This document shows positions 25,011 through 33,139 of a DNA stretch of 64,000 nt, one piece after another. This stretch comes from Faecalispora jeddahensis (GTDB lineage Bacteria; Bacillota; Clostridia; Oscillospirales; Acutalibacteraceae). The notes beneath the pieces are model-generated. The model did no database searches and was not told the DNA's origin. It saw only the letters and a list, made by a program, of their open reading frames with translations. The position numbers and the translations under genes were made by a program. The first letter of the stretch is position 1, and the number at the start of each line of letters is the position of its first letter. Location of the stretch: NCBI RefSeq assembly GCF_000577335.1, contig NZ_CBYL010000003.1, positions 84,946 through 148,945 on the forward strand. The letters run 5' to 3'.

Positions 25011-25979
25011 CTAGTTGCCCGCATAATGACACCGTACAAAGTGGCCCGGTGCAATCTCTCTGACCTGCGGCTCGGTTTCGCGGCACAGGTCGTTTGCCTG
25101 CGGACACCGGGTACAGAAGCGACAGCCTTTCGGCATGTTCCGAATATCGGGGACTGCGCCTTCAATACTGTGCAGGCGTTCCACCTGCTCTTCAAGCTTC
25201 GGGGCCGACTGAATCAGTCCCATGGTATACGGGTGGGCCGGGTGATTCATGATCACATCGGTAGGCGCATCCTCCATGGATTTGCCCGCATACATCACGA
25301 TGACACGGTCAGCAATATCCGACACCACGCCGAGATCATGGGTGATCAAAACAATGCCCATCTGGTATTCATCGCGCACCTTGCGCAGCAGATCCAGAAT
25401 CTGCGCCTGCACGGTCACATCGAGCGCAGTGGTGGGCTCGTCGGCAAATAAGAGCTTTGGGTTGCACGAGAGGGCAATGGCAATCATCACCCTCTGGCAC
25501 ATGCCGCCCGAAAGCTCGAACGGGTAGCTGCGAAACACCCTTTCTGGCTGCGCGATCCCCACAGCGGTGAGCAGTTCAAGAGCACGCTCTTCCGCCTGCT
25601 TCTTCCCCACCGGCTCGTGCGTGAGAATCGCCTCTACGATCTGGCTGCCCACGGTATACACCTGATCAAGCGACATCATGGGGTCCTGAAAGATCATCGC
25701 GAGTTCCCTGCCGCGCAGCTTCTGCATCTCTTTTTCTTTCAGCGGCACCAGGTCTTTGCCCTCAAACAGGATCTTTCCGCCGGATACCCTGCCCTGATTG
25801 GGAAGCAGCTTCATCACGGAAAGGGACGCCATGGTTTTTCCACTGCCGCTTTCACCCACGATGCCCAAGGTCTGGCCTTTTTCTACCGAAAAGCTCAGGT
25901 GATCCACGGCGGTAAAGGCCTGATATTTATTTTCAAACACCATTTCCAGGTTCTGAACATCCAACAGGGGTTCGGCCAT
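25011..25979 (-). CDS. ABC transporter ATP-binding protein (DppD/OppD type)
   Basis: Partner ATPase, 322 residues. Walker A GESGSGKTMA, signature LSGGMCQRVMIAIAL, Walker B LLFADEPTTALD, switch His THDLG, and a C-terminal CRFCTRCPQANDLC extension. It starts 7 bp after the hydantoinase B stop, so transport and the ATP-dependent amidase genes are one transcript. Confidence 0.93.
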   Translation of the reverse strand: MAEPLLDVQNLEMVFENKYQAFTAVDHLSFSVEKGQTLGIVGESGSGKTMASLSVMKLLPNQGRVSGGKILFEGKDLVPLKEKEMQKLRGRELAMIFQDPMMSLDQVYTVGSQIVEAILTHEPVGKKQAEERALELLTAVGIAQPERVFRSYPFELSGGMCQRVMIAIALSCNPKLLFADEPTTALDVTVQAQILDLLRKVRDEYQMGIVLITHDLGVVSDIADRVIVMYAGKSMEDAPTDVIMNHPAHPYTMGLIQSAPKLEEQVERLHSIEGAVPDIRNMPKGCRFCTRCPQANDLCRETEPQVREIAPGHFVRCHYAGN

Positions 25980-25986
25980 CCAAACA

Positions 25987-27732
25987 TCACCGCTTTTCTC
26001 TGAGTCTTTTGGTTTTCTCCTCGTCTACAGCCCAGCCGCTGCCATTTTTCACAACGCATACACTGTATAGCTCCTTTGCCTTTTCGGGGGAAACCTTCCC
26101 CTCGATCACATCGGTCAAAACGCGGATGGGGTCGCGCTCCAGCGGATTGCCGTACCCGCCCGAGCCGGGCGTCTGCACGCTGATCACATCGCCCTGCTCG
26201 AGCGGGATGTCGGTGCATTTGGAGGGCAGGCGGGTGCTGGTTCCATCCGGTTTGACAAGATAGTAAACGCCGCCCTCGCCGGCAAGGCCGCCCTCCAGCC
26301 CCCACGGCGGAATCTTCTGCCGGTCGCCGAGACCGGTGTAAGAGATGCCGTCGTACATCATTTCAAATTCACGGACAATGCCGAGTCCGCCGCGGTTGCG
26401 CCCCGCGCCGCCGCTGTCGCGCCGCAGCTCGTATTTGTTCACGGTAACCAGCGGGAACTCCATTTCGAGCGCCTCCACCGGCAGGTTTGAGGTGTTGGTC
26501 ATATGCACCTGCACACCGGAAAGGCCGTCCGCGTCGCGGCTGGCGCCGGAGCCGCCCGCGACTACCTCCAGATATACGAAGAAGCGGTCTTTGTCCTTTT
26601 GGTCCGCGCCGGAGAAAATCGCCGAAGTCACCGAGCTGTTGCAGCAGGCGATCGCGCGGTCGGGAACAGCGGGGGCCAGAGCGCCGAAGATCACATCGGC
26701 CACGCGCTGGCAGGTATCGATTCGCTCGCCCACGGGCGCGGGGTTTTCCGCGTTGACCAGCAGTCCGCTTTCGCACTCCACAGAAAACGCGCGGTAAATG
26801 CCTGCGTTCGACGGAACAGTGGGATCAATCAGCGCCTTCAGCGAATAGAACACCGTGGCCAGCAGGCCGTTGTAGGTGACGTTGATCGGGCCGGGAACCT
26901 GCTTTGCGGTGCCGTTGAAGTTGAGCGTCATGCTATCGCCCGCGATAGTGATCGTAACACAGATCTTCAGCGGATCGGGGCAAGCAGTACCCGCGTCGTC
27001 CATATAATCGGTAAATTGGTACACGCCGTCCGGCAGCTTCTCAATCCCCGCCTTAAGCTTGCGCTCGGCGTAATCCTGCAGCTGATACATACTGTCTACC
27101 AGAACATCGCCGTAGCGGTCGTAAGCGTCGAGCATGCGGCGCAGGCCCACGCGATTCGCCGCGATCTGTGCCTGCAAATCGCCGTATCGCTCGTTCGGGA
27201 TGCGGCTGTTCGCCATGATGATGCTGACGATGTCCTTGCAGACTTCACCGCCGCTGCAGATGCGCACGAGCGGAATCTTCGTTCCCTCCTGAAAGATGCT
27301 GACCGCATCGCCAGAGGTAGAACCCGGCACCTTGCCGCCCACGTCGCTGTGGTGCGCCAGGTTGGCCACCCAGCCGATCAGCCTGCCGCTGTGGAACACC
27401 GGCGCGACAACGGTAATGTCCGGCAGATGGGTACCGCCGCCGTTGTACGGGTCATTGCCGATGAACATGTCGCCCTCCTGAATATCGGAGCGGTCGAAAT
27501 GCTTGTAAACCTCCTGTACAATTCCCAAAAGAGAACCGAGGTGCATGGCGACATGCTCGGCCTGCGCCACCATGTTTCCGTCCGGATCAAACACCGCGGT
27601 GGAAATATCGCGGCGCTCCTTGATGTTGGTGGAATATGCGCTGCGGATGATCGCGATGCCGGTTTCCTCTGCAATGGATAACAGCAGATTGCCGATGATT
27701 TCTACGGTTACTGCATCAACACGCTTGCTCAT
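25987..27732 (-). CDS. hyuB: hydantoinase B / oxoprolinase B subunit
   Basis: One subunit of an ATP-dependent cyclic-amide hydrolase (N-methylhydantoinase, 5-oxoprolinase and acetone-carboxylase superfamily). It has 581 residues. HyuB features: EIIGNLLLSIAEETGIAIIRSAYSTNIKERRDISTAVFD, GDMFIGNDPYNGGGTHLPDITVVAP, GWVANLAHHSDVGGKVPGS and the late QTPGSGGYGNP. The start overlaps the hyuA stop by 4 bp. The cyclic substrate is not known; 5-oxoproline or a hydantoin would fit the family. Confidence 0.9.
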   Translation of the reverse strand: MSKRVDAVTVEIIGNLLLSIAEETGIAIIRSAYSTNIKERRDISTAVFDPDGNMVAQAEHVAMHLGSLLGIVQEVYKHFDRSDIQEGDMFIGNDPYNGGGTHLPDITVVAPVFHSGRLIGWVANLAHHSDVGGKVPGSTSGDAVSIFQEGTKIPLVRICSGGEVCKDIVSIIMANSRIPNERYGDLQAQIAANRVGLRRMLDAYDRYGDVLVDSMYQLQDYAERKLKAGIEKLPDGVYQFTDYMDDAGTACPDPLKICVTITIAGDSMTLNFNGTAKQVPGPINVTYNGLLATVFYSLKALIDPTVPSNAGIYRAFSVECESGLLVNAENPAPVGERIDTCQRVADVIFGALAPAVPDRAIACCNSSVTSAIFSGADQKDKDRFFVYLEVVAGGSGASRDADGLSGVQVHMTNTSNLPVEALEMEFPLVTVNKYELRRDSGGAGRNRGGLGIVREFEMMYDGISYTGLGDRQKIPPWGLEGGLAGEGGVYYLVKPDGTSTRLPSKCTDIPLEQGDVISVQTPGSGGYGNPLERDPIRVLTDVIEGKVSPEKAKELYSVCVVKNGSGWAVDEEKTKRLREKR

Positions 27733-29807
27733 GCCGTTTCACCTCCATGATAAGTGACGATCAGATTCAGGAACGGGTCGTTATACGCCTGCCATCCGGG
27801 CGGGATAATGGAGGTGGAATCCATCTGCTCAATAATCGCCGGGCCACTGACGGTGCAGCCGCAGGGCAGCTGCGTGCGCTGATAAATGTTGGTGTCGAGA
27901 TACTCCGATGAGCCCTCGAACCGAACCTTGCGAACCTCGACCGGGGCTGGAACCTGCGGATTTTCCTCCACGGGGTGCTCGCTCAGGTCGGGCTTATCGA
28001 TGGTGCCGACCGCGCCGACGCGGTAGTTGACCATCTGGATGTTCTTTTTCTTATCGTAATAGCCGTAGGAACGCTCATGCTCCTGGTGGAACTGCTCCAC
28101 CAGGCCCGAAAGCACCTCTTCGGTGATTTCTCCTGTGGGGAGCTCTACCGTGATTTCGTAGTTCTGGCGTTCATACCGGCAGTCAAGCGAATAAACAAAC
28201 GCGCGATCTTCTTTGGCGATGCCTTCGTTTTCGAGCATTTTGTCGCCCTCTTCGGTAAGCTGCGAGAAAATACGGTTCATTTCCGACAAATTCTGCGGTT
28301 CGGCGATCATAATGTACGACTGGCTCAGATCGAACCGGGTATCGGCCATCAAAAGCCCCAGCGAGCAGAGCGTGCCCGGCGCGGGGGGAAGCAGAACCTG
28401 AGTGATGCCAAGCTCTCTGGCCACCTCGCAGGCGTGCAGGGGGCCCGCGCCGCCGAAAGCCATCAGCGTAAATTCACGGGCATCGTAGCCGCGCTCAACA
28501 GAAACGACGCGGATCGCGCGCACCATGTTGGAGTTGACGACCGAAATAATGCCCGCCGCGGCGTCCTCTACGCTCAGAGAGGATTTCCCTGAAATCTTCT
28601 TTTGAATTGCGTCGTAAGCGAGGTTCCAATCCACATCCATGCGGCCGCCCAAAATCTTGTGGCGGTTCAGCTTGCCGAGCAGAATGTTCGCATCGGTAAC
28701 GGTGGGGTTTTCGCCGCCGCGCATGTAGCATGCCGGGCCAGGTACCGCTCCCGCGCTGCGCGGGCCCACCTTGAGCGCGCCGCCCTCATCGATGGCGGCA
28801 ATCGAGCCGCCGCCCGCGCCGACTGTAATAATATCGATCATGGGGATGCGGGCGGGGTATCCCTCCACCATTCTTTCATACGAAACCTGCGCCTTGCCGT
28901 CTTTGATCAGGCTGATGTCCGCGCTGGTTCCGCCCATGTCGAACGTAATGATTTTATCGATGCCGCACTGGCGGCCGATGTAGGTTGCACCCACCACACC
29001 GGCGCTCGGGCCGGACACCGCGGTTTTGATGGGGCATTCCACCGTTTCGGCGATGGAGATAATGGAGCCGTTGGACTGGGTGACATAAGGAGCCACGGCG
29101 ATCCCGGATTCCCGCACGCTGTTCTGGAAGTTCTCAACGTACTTCTTCATGACCGGGCCAAGGTAAGCGTTGAGCACCGTGGTGCTCATGCGCGAATACT
29201 CGCGGAACTCGCTGACCAGCTCGCTGGAGATGGAAACATATGCTTCGGGGTACTCCTCCAGAATGATTTCCTTGATCCGCCGCTCGTGCGCCGGGTTGAT
29301 AAAGGAAAACAGCGTGCAGACGGCGATGGTGGTCACATTCTGCTCCTGAAAGAACCGGACAGCCTTTCGCACATCCTCCTCATTGAGGGGGATTTTCACG
29401 GAACCGTCATGCAGCAGGCGTTCCTCCACCTCGCATTTCAGTCCGGAGGGAATCAGGCTTTCGGGTTTTTCCTTGAGCAAGTCGTACAGGGAAGGCCGCT
29501 TCTGATTGCCGATCTCCATCAAATCCTTAAAGCCCTTGGTGGTAATCAGGCCCATGCGCGCGCCGCGCTTTTCGATCAGCGCGTTGGTCGCTACAGTTGT
29601 TCCGTGCGCCAGGTATTCCACCGCGACCGGGTCGATCCCCTCGCTTTCCAGTATGTAGTGGATTCCGCTGACAATGGAGCGGGACGGATCGTCCGGGGTA
29701 GAGCTGTGCTTGTAGTGAAACAGTCTTTTCGTTTCGGAATCAAATACGGAAAAGTCCGTAAAGGTTCCTCCAACGTCGACGCCTATCATGTATCCCATCT
29801 TTGTCAC
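27729..29807 (-). CDS. hyuA: hydantoinase A / oxoprolinase A subunit
   Basis: ATP-using subunit of the same hydrolase, 692 residues. N-terminal MIGVDVGGTFTDFSVFD is the acetate-kinase-fold phosphate loop; EYLAHGTTVATNALIEKRGARMGLITTKGF and FDMGGTSADISLI follow, with a C-terminal beta-rich part. It phosphorylates the ring amide oxygen and HyuB then hydrolyses it, by family analogy. It sits between the sugar kinase gene (21 bp upstream) and hyuB (4-bp overlap). Confidence 0.92.
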   Translation of the reverse strand: MTKMGYMIGVDVGGTFTDFSVFDSETKRLFHYKHSSTPDDPSRSIVSGIHYILESEGIDPVAVEYLAHGTTVATNALIEKRGARMGLITTKGFKDLMEIGNQKRPSLYDLLKEKPESLIPSGLKCEVEERLLHDGSVKIPLNEEDVRKAVRFFQEQNVTTIAVCTLFSFINPAHERRIKEIILEEYPEAYVSISSELVSEFREYSRMSTTVLNAYLGPVMKKYVENFQNSVRESGIAVAPYVTQSNGSIISIAETVECPIKTAVSGPSAGVVGATYIGRQCGIDKIITFDMGGTSADISLIKDGKAQVSYERMVEGYPARIPMIDIITVGAGGGSIAAIDEGGALKVGPRSAGAVPGPACYMRGGENPTVTDANILLGKLNRHKILGGRMDVDWNLAYDAIQKKISGKSSLSVEDAAAGIISVVNSNMVRAIRVVSVERGYDAREFTLMAFGGAGPLHACEVARELGITQVLLPPAPGTLCSLGLLMADTRFDLSQSYIMIAEPQNLSEMNRIFSQLTEEGDKMLENEGIAKEDRAFVYSLDCRYERQNYEITVELPTGEITEEVLSGLVEQFHQEHERSYGYYDKKKNIQMVNYRVGAVGTIDKPDLSEHPVEENPQVPAPVEVRKVRFEGSSEYLDTNIYQRTQLPCGCTVSGPAIIEQMDSTSIIPPGWQAYNDPFLNLIVTYHGGETA

Positions 29808-29828
29808 CTCTCGAAAAAATCTATACTT

Positions 29829-30692
29829 TTATGCCAGTTGGGTCTCAAATCCAAAAGCGCCCGGGCGCCCGCAGGTTTTTGCCGAAAGCTCTGAGGCCGC
29901 CGCAAGCACCTGCTCCATCTTCTCCCGGTACGCGCCGCTGCCTTTTAGAAGCTTTTTCTGAACGATTTCCGTCAGGTAGGCCATCAAAAATCCTGCCGCG
30001 AACGAATCCCCCGCGCCGAGCGTATCGATTACCTCTACGGGTTTGGCTCTGGCCTGGTAAAAGCTTTCGCCATCCCACACCATGGCGCCATCACTGCCCA
30101 TCGTTGCTACTGCGATCCCGCAGCCAAGGCGCACGATTTCGGAAAGCTGCTCCTGAACCTCCTCCCGTGTAAGACCGGAGCAGGACAGAAAACCGCAGTC
30201 TACCCATCGGCAGATGCCCTGCGTGCGTTCCCGGTCCCTCCACGTGCCGGAAAAATCATAAGAAATGAACCTCCCCAGCGATGCTATCACCGGCAGCTGG
30301 GAATCTATGTAGCTGTTGTTGCTGGTGTGGATCAGATCAAAACCGGCCAGGTACTCAAGATCCCCCTCATTCAGCTGAATTGGATGCTCTCTCAGCACTC
30401 CGCCGCGGTTGCTGGTTACAAATACCCGGTCGCCGTCCACCAGATCGATCACTGCATAGCCGTTCTCCCCCTCCACCTGCCGGGAATGCGAAAAATTCAC
30501 CTGCAGGCGCGTCAGCGTTCTCATCACATGCTCCGCGACCGCATCCGTTCCGAACACTCCCAGATAAGCCGCGTCGCAGCCTTTCATCCGGCAGTAAACA
30601 GTCACATTCAGTGCCTGCCCGCCTGGGAACATCAGACCGAGATGCCGGTACTTGTCGCACACGTTATCGCCGACCCCAATGACTCGAAGCAT
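29829..30692 (-). CDS. PfkB-family kinase, fructosamine type (FrlD-like)
   Basis: Predicted ATP-dependent 6-kinase of a fructosyl amino acid, 287 residues. The N-terminal IGVGDNVCDKYRHLGLMFPGGQALNVTVYCRMKGCDAAYLGVFGTD is close to fructoselysine 6-kinases, and the PfkB signature IDTLGAGDSFAAGFLMAYL holds the catalytic Asp. It is shorter than ribokinases, as FrlD is. GAGGAGG precedes the ATG. First gene of the ten-gene unit, directly behind the promoter-palindrome. Confidence 0.87.
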   Translation of the reverse strand: MLRVIGVGDNVCDKYRHLGLMFPGGQALNVTVYCRMKGCDAAYLGVFGTDAVAEHVMRTLTRLQVNFSHSRQVEGENGYAVIDLVDGDRVFVTSNRGGVLREHPIQLNEGDLEYLAGFDLIHTSNNSYIDSQLPVIASLGRFISYDFSGTWRDRERTQGICRWVDCGFLSCSGLTREEVQEQLSEIVRLGCGIAVATMGSDGAMVWDGESFYQARAKPVEVIDTLGAGDSFAAGFLMAYLTEIVQKKLLKGSGAYREKMEQVLAAASELSAKTCGRPGAFGFETQLA

Positions 30693-30722
30693 TTTTTACC
30701 TCCTCTTTTGTTGTTCCGCGCC

Positions 30723-30769
30723 AATCACTAATATAAGTTTATATTAGTGATTAAATGATAGAATGTCAA
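30723..30769 (-). promoter_or_regulatory. promoter of the frl-hyu-opp operon covered by a perfect palindrome
   Basis: On the minus strand TTGACA (30764-30769) and TAATAT (30741-30746), 17 bp apart. A perfect inverted repeat with 14-bp arms (left arm AATCACTAATATAA at 30723-30736, right arm 30739-30752, 2-bp spacer) spans the -10 box and start point. This is the layout of a repressor operator, most simply for the GntR/UTRA protein of this operon. Confidence 0.8.
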
Positions 30770-30864
30770 TATATTTTTTAAAAAACGTTGATTTGTTTTG
30801 TATCTAGTTTATAAAAATATCAATCTGAGCCGTCAAATCTAAAGATTTTAAATGGATAAATTTG

Positions 30865-30905
30865 TAAAAAAAGGCGAACAAAAGCAAATAGCTCTTGTTC
30901 GCCTT
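30865..30905 (-). terminator. terminator of the DUF134-NifX-like unit
   Basis: AAGGCGAACAA (30871-30881) pairs with TTGTTCGCCTT (30895-30905); on the minus strand a seven-T run follows. It lies about 160 bp past the NifX-like stop and keeps that unit from running into the frl-hyu-opp operon. Confidence 0.85.
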
Positions 30906-30969
30906 CGAACGAATATCCTGATTTACCGGCCAGCTGAATTGCGGCTGACTATTTTAAAACTTCTTTGCA

Positions 30970-30989
30970 CTAATATATCCTTATATTAG
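30970..30989. promoter_or_regulatory. second copy of the frl-type operator half-sites
   Basis: CTAATATA-TCCT-TATATTAG, the same half-site as the palindrome at 30723-30752 but with a 4-bp gap and degenerate outer arms, about 230 bp upstream of it. It could allow repressor looping. The rest of 30770-31062 holds only the terminator. Confidence 0.55.
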
Positions 30990-31062
30990 CACATGCTTTT
31001 TTATTTGTAAATAGAGAATCATAAAAAAATCAAAAAATGATATTGCACCGCGTATGGGCTGC

Positions 31063-31443
31063 TCAGTGACAGCAGGAATCCCCGCCGTGGCAAGAGTGCC
31101 CTTCCTCATGATGATGGTCGCAGGTTGCACCGGCAGAAGCGGAAAGCCGCCCGGCGAGATACTCCTCCATCACCTGTTCCACAGGACCCTGTACTCCAGC
31201 CAGCACCCGAATCCCCCATTGTGCAAGCGCCTGCTTTGCCCCGTCGCCGATTCCGCCGCACACCAGCACGGTCACTCCCAGCTTGCCGAGCATATCGGCC
31301 AGCGCGCTGTGCCCGTTCTCTCCGGCAGACATCACACGGCTCCCGAGGATTTTTCCGTCCTCAATCTCATACAGCTGAAACTCCTTGCTCTTGCCAAAAT
31401 GCTGAAATACCTCTCCGCTTTCATACGGCATTGCCAGAATCAT
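31063..31443 (-). CDS. NifX/NifB-type dinitrogenase iron-molybdenum cofactor-binding domain protein
   Basis: Small protein of 126 residues. The fold family (NifX, NafY, C-terminal NifB, and many proteins of anaerobes without nitrogenase) shows as MILAMPYESGEVFQHFGKSKEFQLYEIEDG and VLVCGGIGDGAKQALAQWGIRVLAGVQG. The C-terminus is a metal-binding tail, HHHEEGHSCHGGDSCCH. Start ATG 31443 follows AGGAGGG and overlaps the DUF134 gene by 23 bp. Probably handles Fe-S or other metal clusters; exact role unknown. Confidence 0.85.
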   Translation of the reverse strand: MILAMPYESGEVFQHFGKSKEFQLYEIEDGKILGSRVMSAGENGHSALADMLGKLGVTVLVCGGIGDGAKQALAQWGIRVLAGVQGPVEQVMEEYLAGRLSASAGATCDHHHEEGHSCHGGDSCCH

Positions 31444-31813
31444 GTTCTTTCCCTCCTGTATTTTTCTTTTCGCACGGCCGCCTCTGGTGGCAGCATCCGC
31501 ACCCACAGGCCGATGCACTGCCATACAGAATATAGTCGCCGCCCTCAATGTGCAGCCTTTTTCCGTTCACGATACAATCGGCCAGCTTTTCGCGCGCACC
31601 GGCGTAGATGGCCTGCGCCGTCGTTCGGGCTACTCCCATCTGCCGGGCGCATTCCTCCTGCGTCATTCCCGCCAGATCGATCAGCCGGATGCACTCGAAC
31701 TCATCGATCGACAGCAGAATGGGCGGAATGTCGTTCTCAGTCCCATCCAGCGGCCCAAAGCTTCTCTGCTGCGGCATGGTACATACCCGCCTGCATTTTC
31801 GGGGCCTTGGCAT
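31421..31813 (-). CDS. DUF134/UPF0251 helix-turn-helix protein
   Basis: Predicted DNA-binding protein of 130 residues. MPRPRKCRRVCTMP opens the protein, then ILLSIDEFECIRLIDLAGMTQEECARQMGVARTTAQAIYAGAREKLADCIVNGKRL, a sigma-70 region-4-like helix-turn-helix, and a Cys/His cluster (ACGCGCCHQRRPC). Start is ATG 31813 with AGGAG. These proteins often accompany NifX-like genes, as here. Direct TTGACATATG-type repeats lie in its promoter. Confidence 0.87.
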   Translation of the reverse strand: MPRPRKCRRVCTMPQQRSFGPLDGTENDIPPILLSIDEFECIRLIDLAGMTQEECARQMGVARTTAQAIYAGAREKLADCIVNGKRLHIEGGDYILYGSASACGCGCCHQRRPCEKKNTGGKEHDSGNAV

Positions 31814-31842
31814 GGCATCGTCTCCTCTCGAGTAGATTATCG

Positions 31843-31885
31843 GCATATGTCAATTATATCATACTCTATTTTTGACATATGTCAA
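31843..31885 (-). promoter_or_regulatory. promoter of the DUF134 gene with repeated CATATGTCAA boxes
   Basis: TTGACATATGTCAA (31872-31885) is a perfect palindrome containing a -35 hexamer; a second half box, GCATATGTCAA, is at 31842-31852. Between them are TATGAT and TATAAT, possible -10 boxes. Two copies flanking the -10 suggest regulator sites, perhaps for the DUF134 protein itself. Confidence 0.5.
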
Positions 31886-32002
31886 TATATGATTAAAACA
31901 GAATGAAAGAAAGCTGATTCTAAAATGACAATTTTTTCTCTCACCAAAGGCAAGGGAACAAGCCACGCTCTACCTTGCAACGGATCGATAATGAAAACTT
32001 AC

Positions 32003-32053
32003 TTGACAAAACAGCATAGAATCAGTATATTAGTAATTACTAATATACTGATT
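32003..32053 (+). promoter_or_regulatory. promoter of the ferredoxin-ArsR-rhodanese operon with 34-bp palindrome
   Basis: TTGACA (32003-32008) and TATATT (32026-32031), 17 bp apart. A perfect 17+17 bp inverted repeat with no spacer (left arm AATCAGTATATTAGTAA at 32020-32036) covers the -10 box and start. AT-rich dyads of this kind are typical ArsR-family operators, and an ArsR gene is third in the operon. Confidence 0.82.
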
Positions 32054-32063
32054 GGTGGTGCGT

Positions 32064-32291
32064 ATGGGAAAAACCAGAAAAATGGCGCGTGTTCTTTCAG
32101 GCTGCGTGGCCTGTGGCTGCTGTGTAAAGGCCTGCCCGCTGGGGGCAATCTCTGTTTGGCACGGGATCCGCGCGCAGGTAAATTCGCTGCGGTGCGTAGG
32201 GTGCGGAAAATGTGCGCTGGTCTGTCCTGCCGAAGTGATCGTCATAACCGAAAAGGAGGAGACCTGTGAAGAAACAAAAGCCGTGGTATGA
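32064..32291 (+). CDS. 2[4Fe-4S] ferredoxin-like protein
   Basis: Small electron carrier of 75 residues. Two full cluster motifs: GCVACGCCVKACPLGAISV and CVGCGKCALVCPAEVIVI. Start is taken at ATG 32064 (GGTGG upstream); ATG 32052 four codons earlier lies inside the palindrome and is less likely. The gene overlaps the next by 26 bp. Probably passes electrons to or from the adjacent Fe-S membrane protein. Confidence 0.88.
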   Translation: MGKTRKMARVLSGCVACGCCVKACPLGAISVWHGIRAQVNSLRCVGCGKCALVCPAEVIVITEKEETCEETKAVV

Positions 32292-32898
32292 ATACCTGTG
32301 GATTTTCTCCGCACTCTATTTGACTCTGGGTATTTTCAATATTCTGTTCGCGTGGCTGGGTCTGCTGTGTTTCTTTCTCCCGCTGGCGATCTCGCTGGTT
32401 CAGGGCAGCAAGGCGTACTGCAACAAGTATTGCGGGCGCGGACAGCTGTTTGAGCTGCTGGGTTGGCGGTTCGGTCTTTCCCGCAAAAAAGCTCCTCCAA
32501 AATTTTTGCGCTCCAAGTGGTTCCGATATGGTTTCCTGACTTTTTTCATGACAATGTTCGGGCTGATGCTGTACTCCACATGGCTGGTTTTCTCGGGCGC
32601 CTCGCTGCAGCAGGCGGTCACACTGCTGTGGGTGTTCCGTCTGCCGTGGAACTGGGTGAATACCTCGTATGTTCCCCCTGCCGTGGCACAGTTCGCGTTC
32701 GGCTTTTACGGTGTGATGCTCACCTCTACCGTACTGGGACTTCTCACCATGCTTTTATTTAAACCGCGTTCCTGGTGTGTCTACTGCCCAATGGGCACAA
32801 TGACGCAGGGAATCTGCCAAATCAGGCATAGAAAGGACGTTTTGAGTGGAAGAAAAAGCGAAGAAACTGGCGGAGCTGCTGAAGGTGCTCGCCAATGA
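32266..32898 (+). CDS. Fe-S membrane protein (4Fe-4S binding, NapH-like remnants)
   Basis: Membrane protein of 210 residues with about four hydrophobic segments. Cysteines sit in KAYCNKYCGRGQLFELLG after the second segment and in WCVYCPMGTMTQGIC after the last, as in NapH/RdxA-type electron-transfer proteins. AAGGAGGAG precedes the ATG. It overlaps both the ferredoxin gene and the ArsR gene. Likely role: electron transfer at the membrane linked to the ferredoxin; target unknown. Confidence 0.8.
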   Translation: MKKQKPWYEYLWIFSALYLTLGIFNILFAWLGLLCFFLPLAISLVQGSKAYCNKYCGRGQLFELLGWRFGLSRKKAPPKFLRSKWFRYGFLTFFMTMFGLMLYSTWLVFSGASLQQAVTLLWVFRLPWNWVNTSYVPPAVAQFAFGFYGVMLTSTVLGLLTMLLFKPRSWCVYCPMGTMTQGICQIRHRKDVLSGRKSEETGGAAEGARQ

Positions 32899-33139
32899 AA
32901 ACCGCCTGCTGATTCTATGTCAGCTGATCCAAGGCCCCAAGACGGTCGGCCGTCTTGCAGAGAGCATTCCCAACATCACACAGTCCGCGCTGTCGCAGCA
33001 TCTGGCCCTGCTGAGAGCGCACGGAATTCTGGATTTTACAAAGAGCGGTCAGAGTATTACCTACCGCATTGAAGACGAACGGGTGGAAAAGGTCATCGAT
33101 GTACTGAAAGCCTATTACTGCAAAGGAGAAGAAAAATGA
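32846..33139 (+). CDS. ArsR-family regulator with BigR/SqrR-like cysteine pair
   Basis: Winged-helix repressor of 97 residues. Start is GTG 32846 with AAAGGA 9 nt upstream. The helix-turn-helix lies in NITQSALSQHLALLRAHGIL and the wing in KSGQSITYRI. Cys25 (RLLILCQLI, helix 2) and Cys92 (KAYYCKG, last helix) are 67 residues apart, much as in persulfide sensors BigR and SqrR (66 apart, from memory). No arsenic-type CxC motif is present. The next gene is a rhodanese, which supports persulfide sensing. Probably binds the 34-bp palindrome. Confidence 0.87.
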   Translation: MEEKAKKLAELLKVLANENRLLILCQLIQGPKTVGRLAESIPNITQSALSQHLALLRAHGILDFTKSGQSITYRIEDERVEKVIDVLKAYYCKGEEK

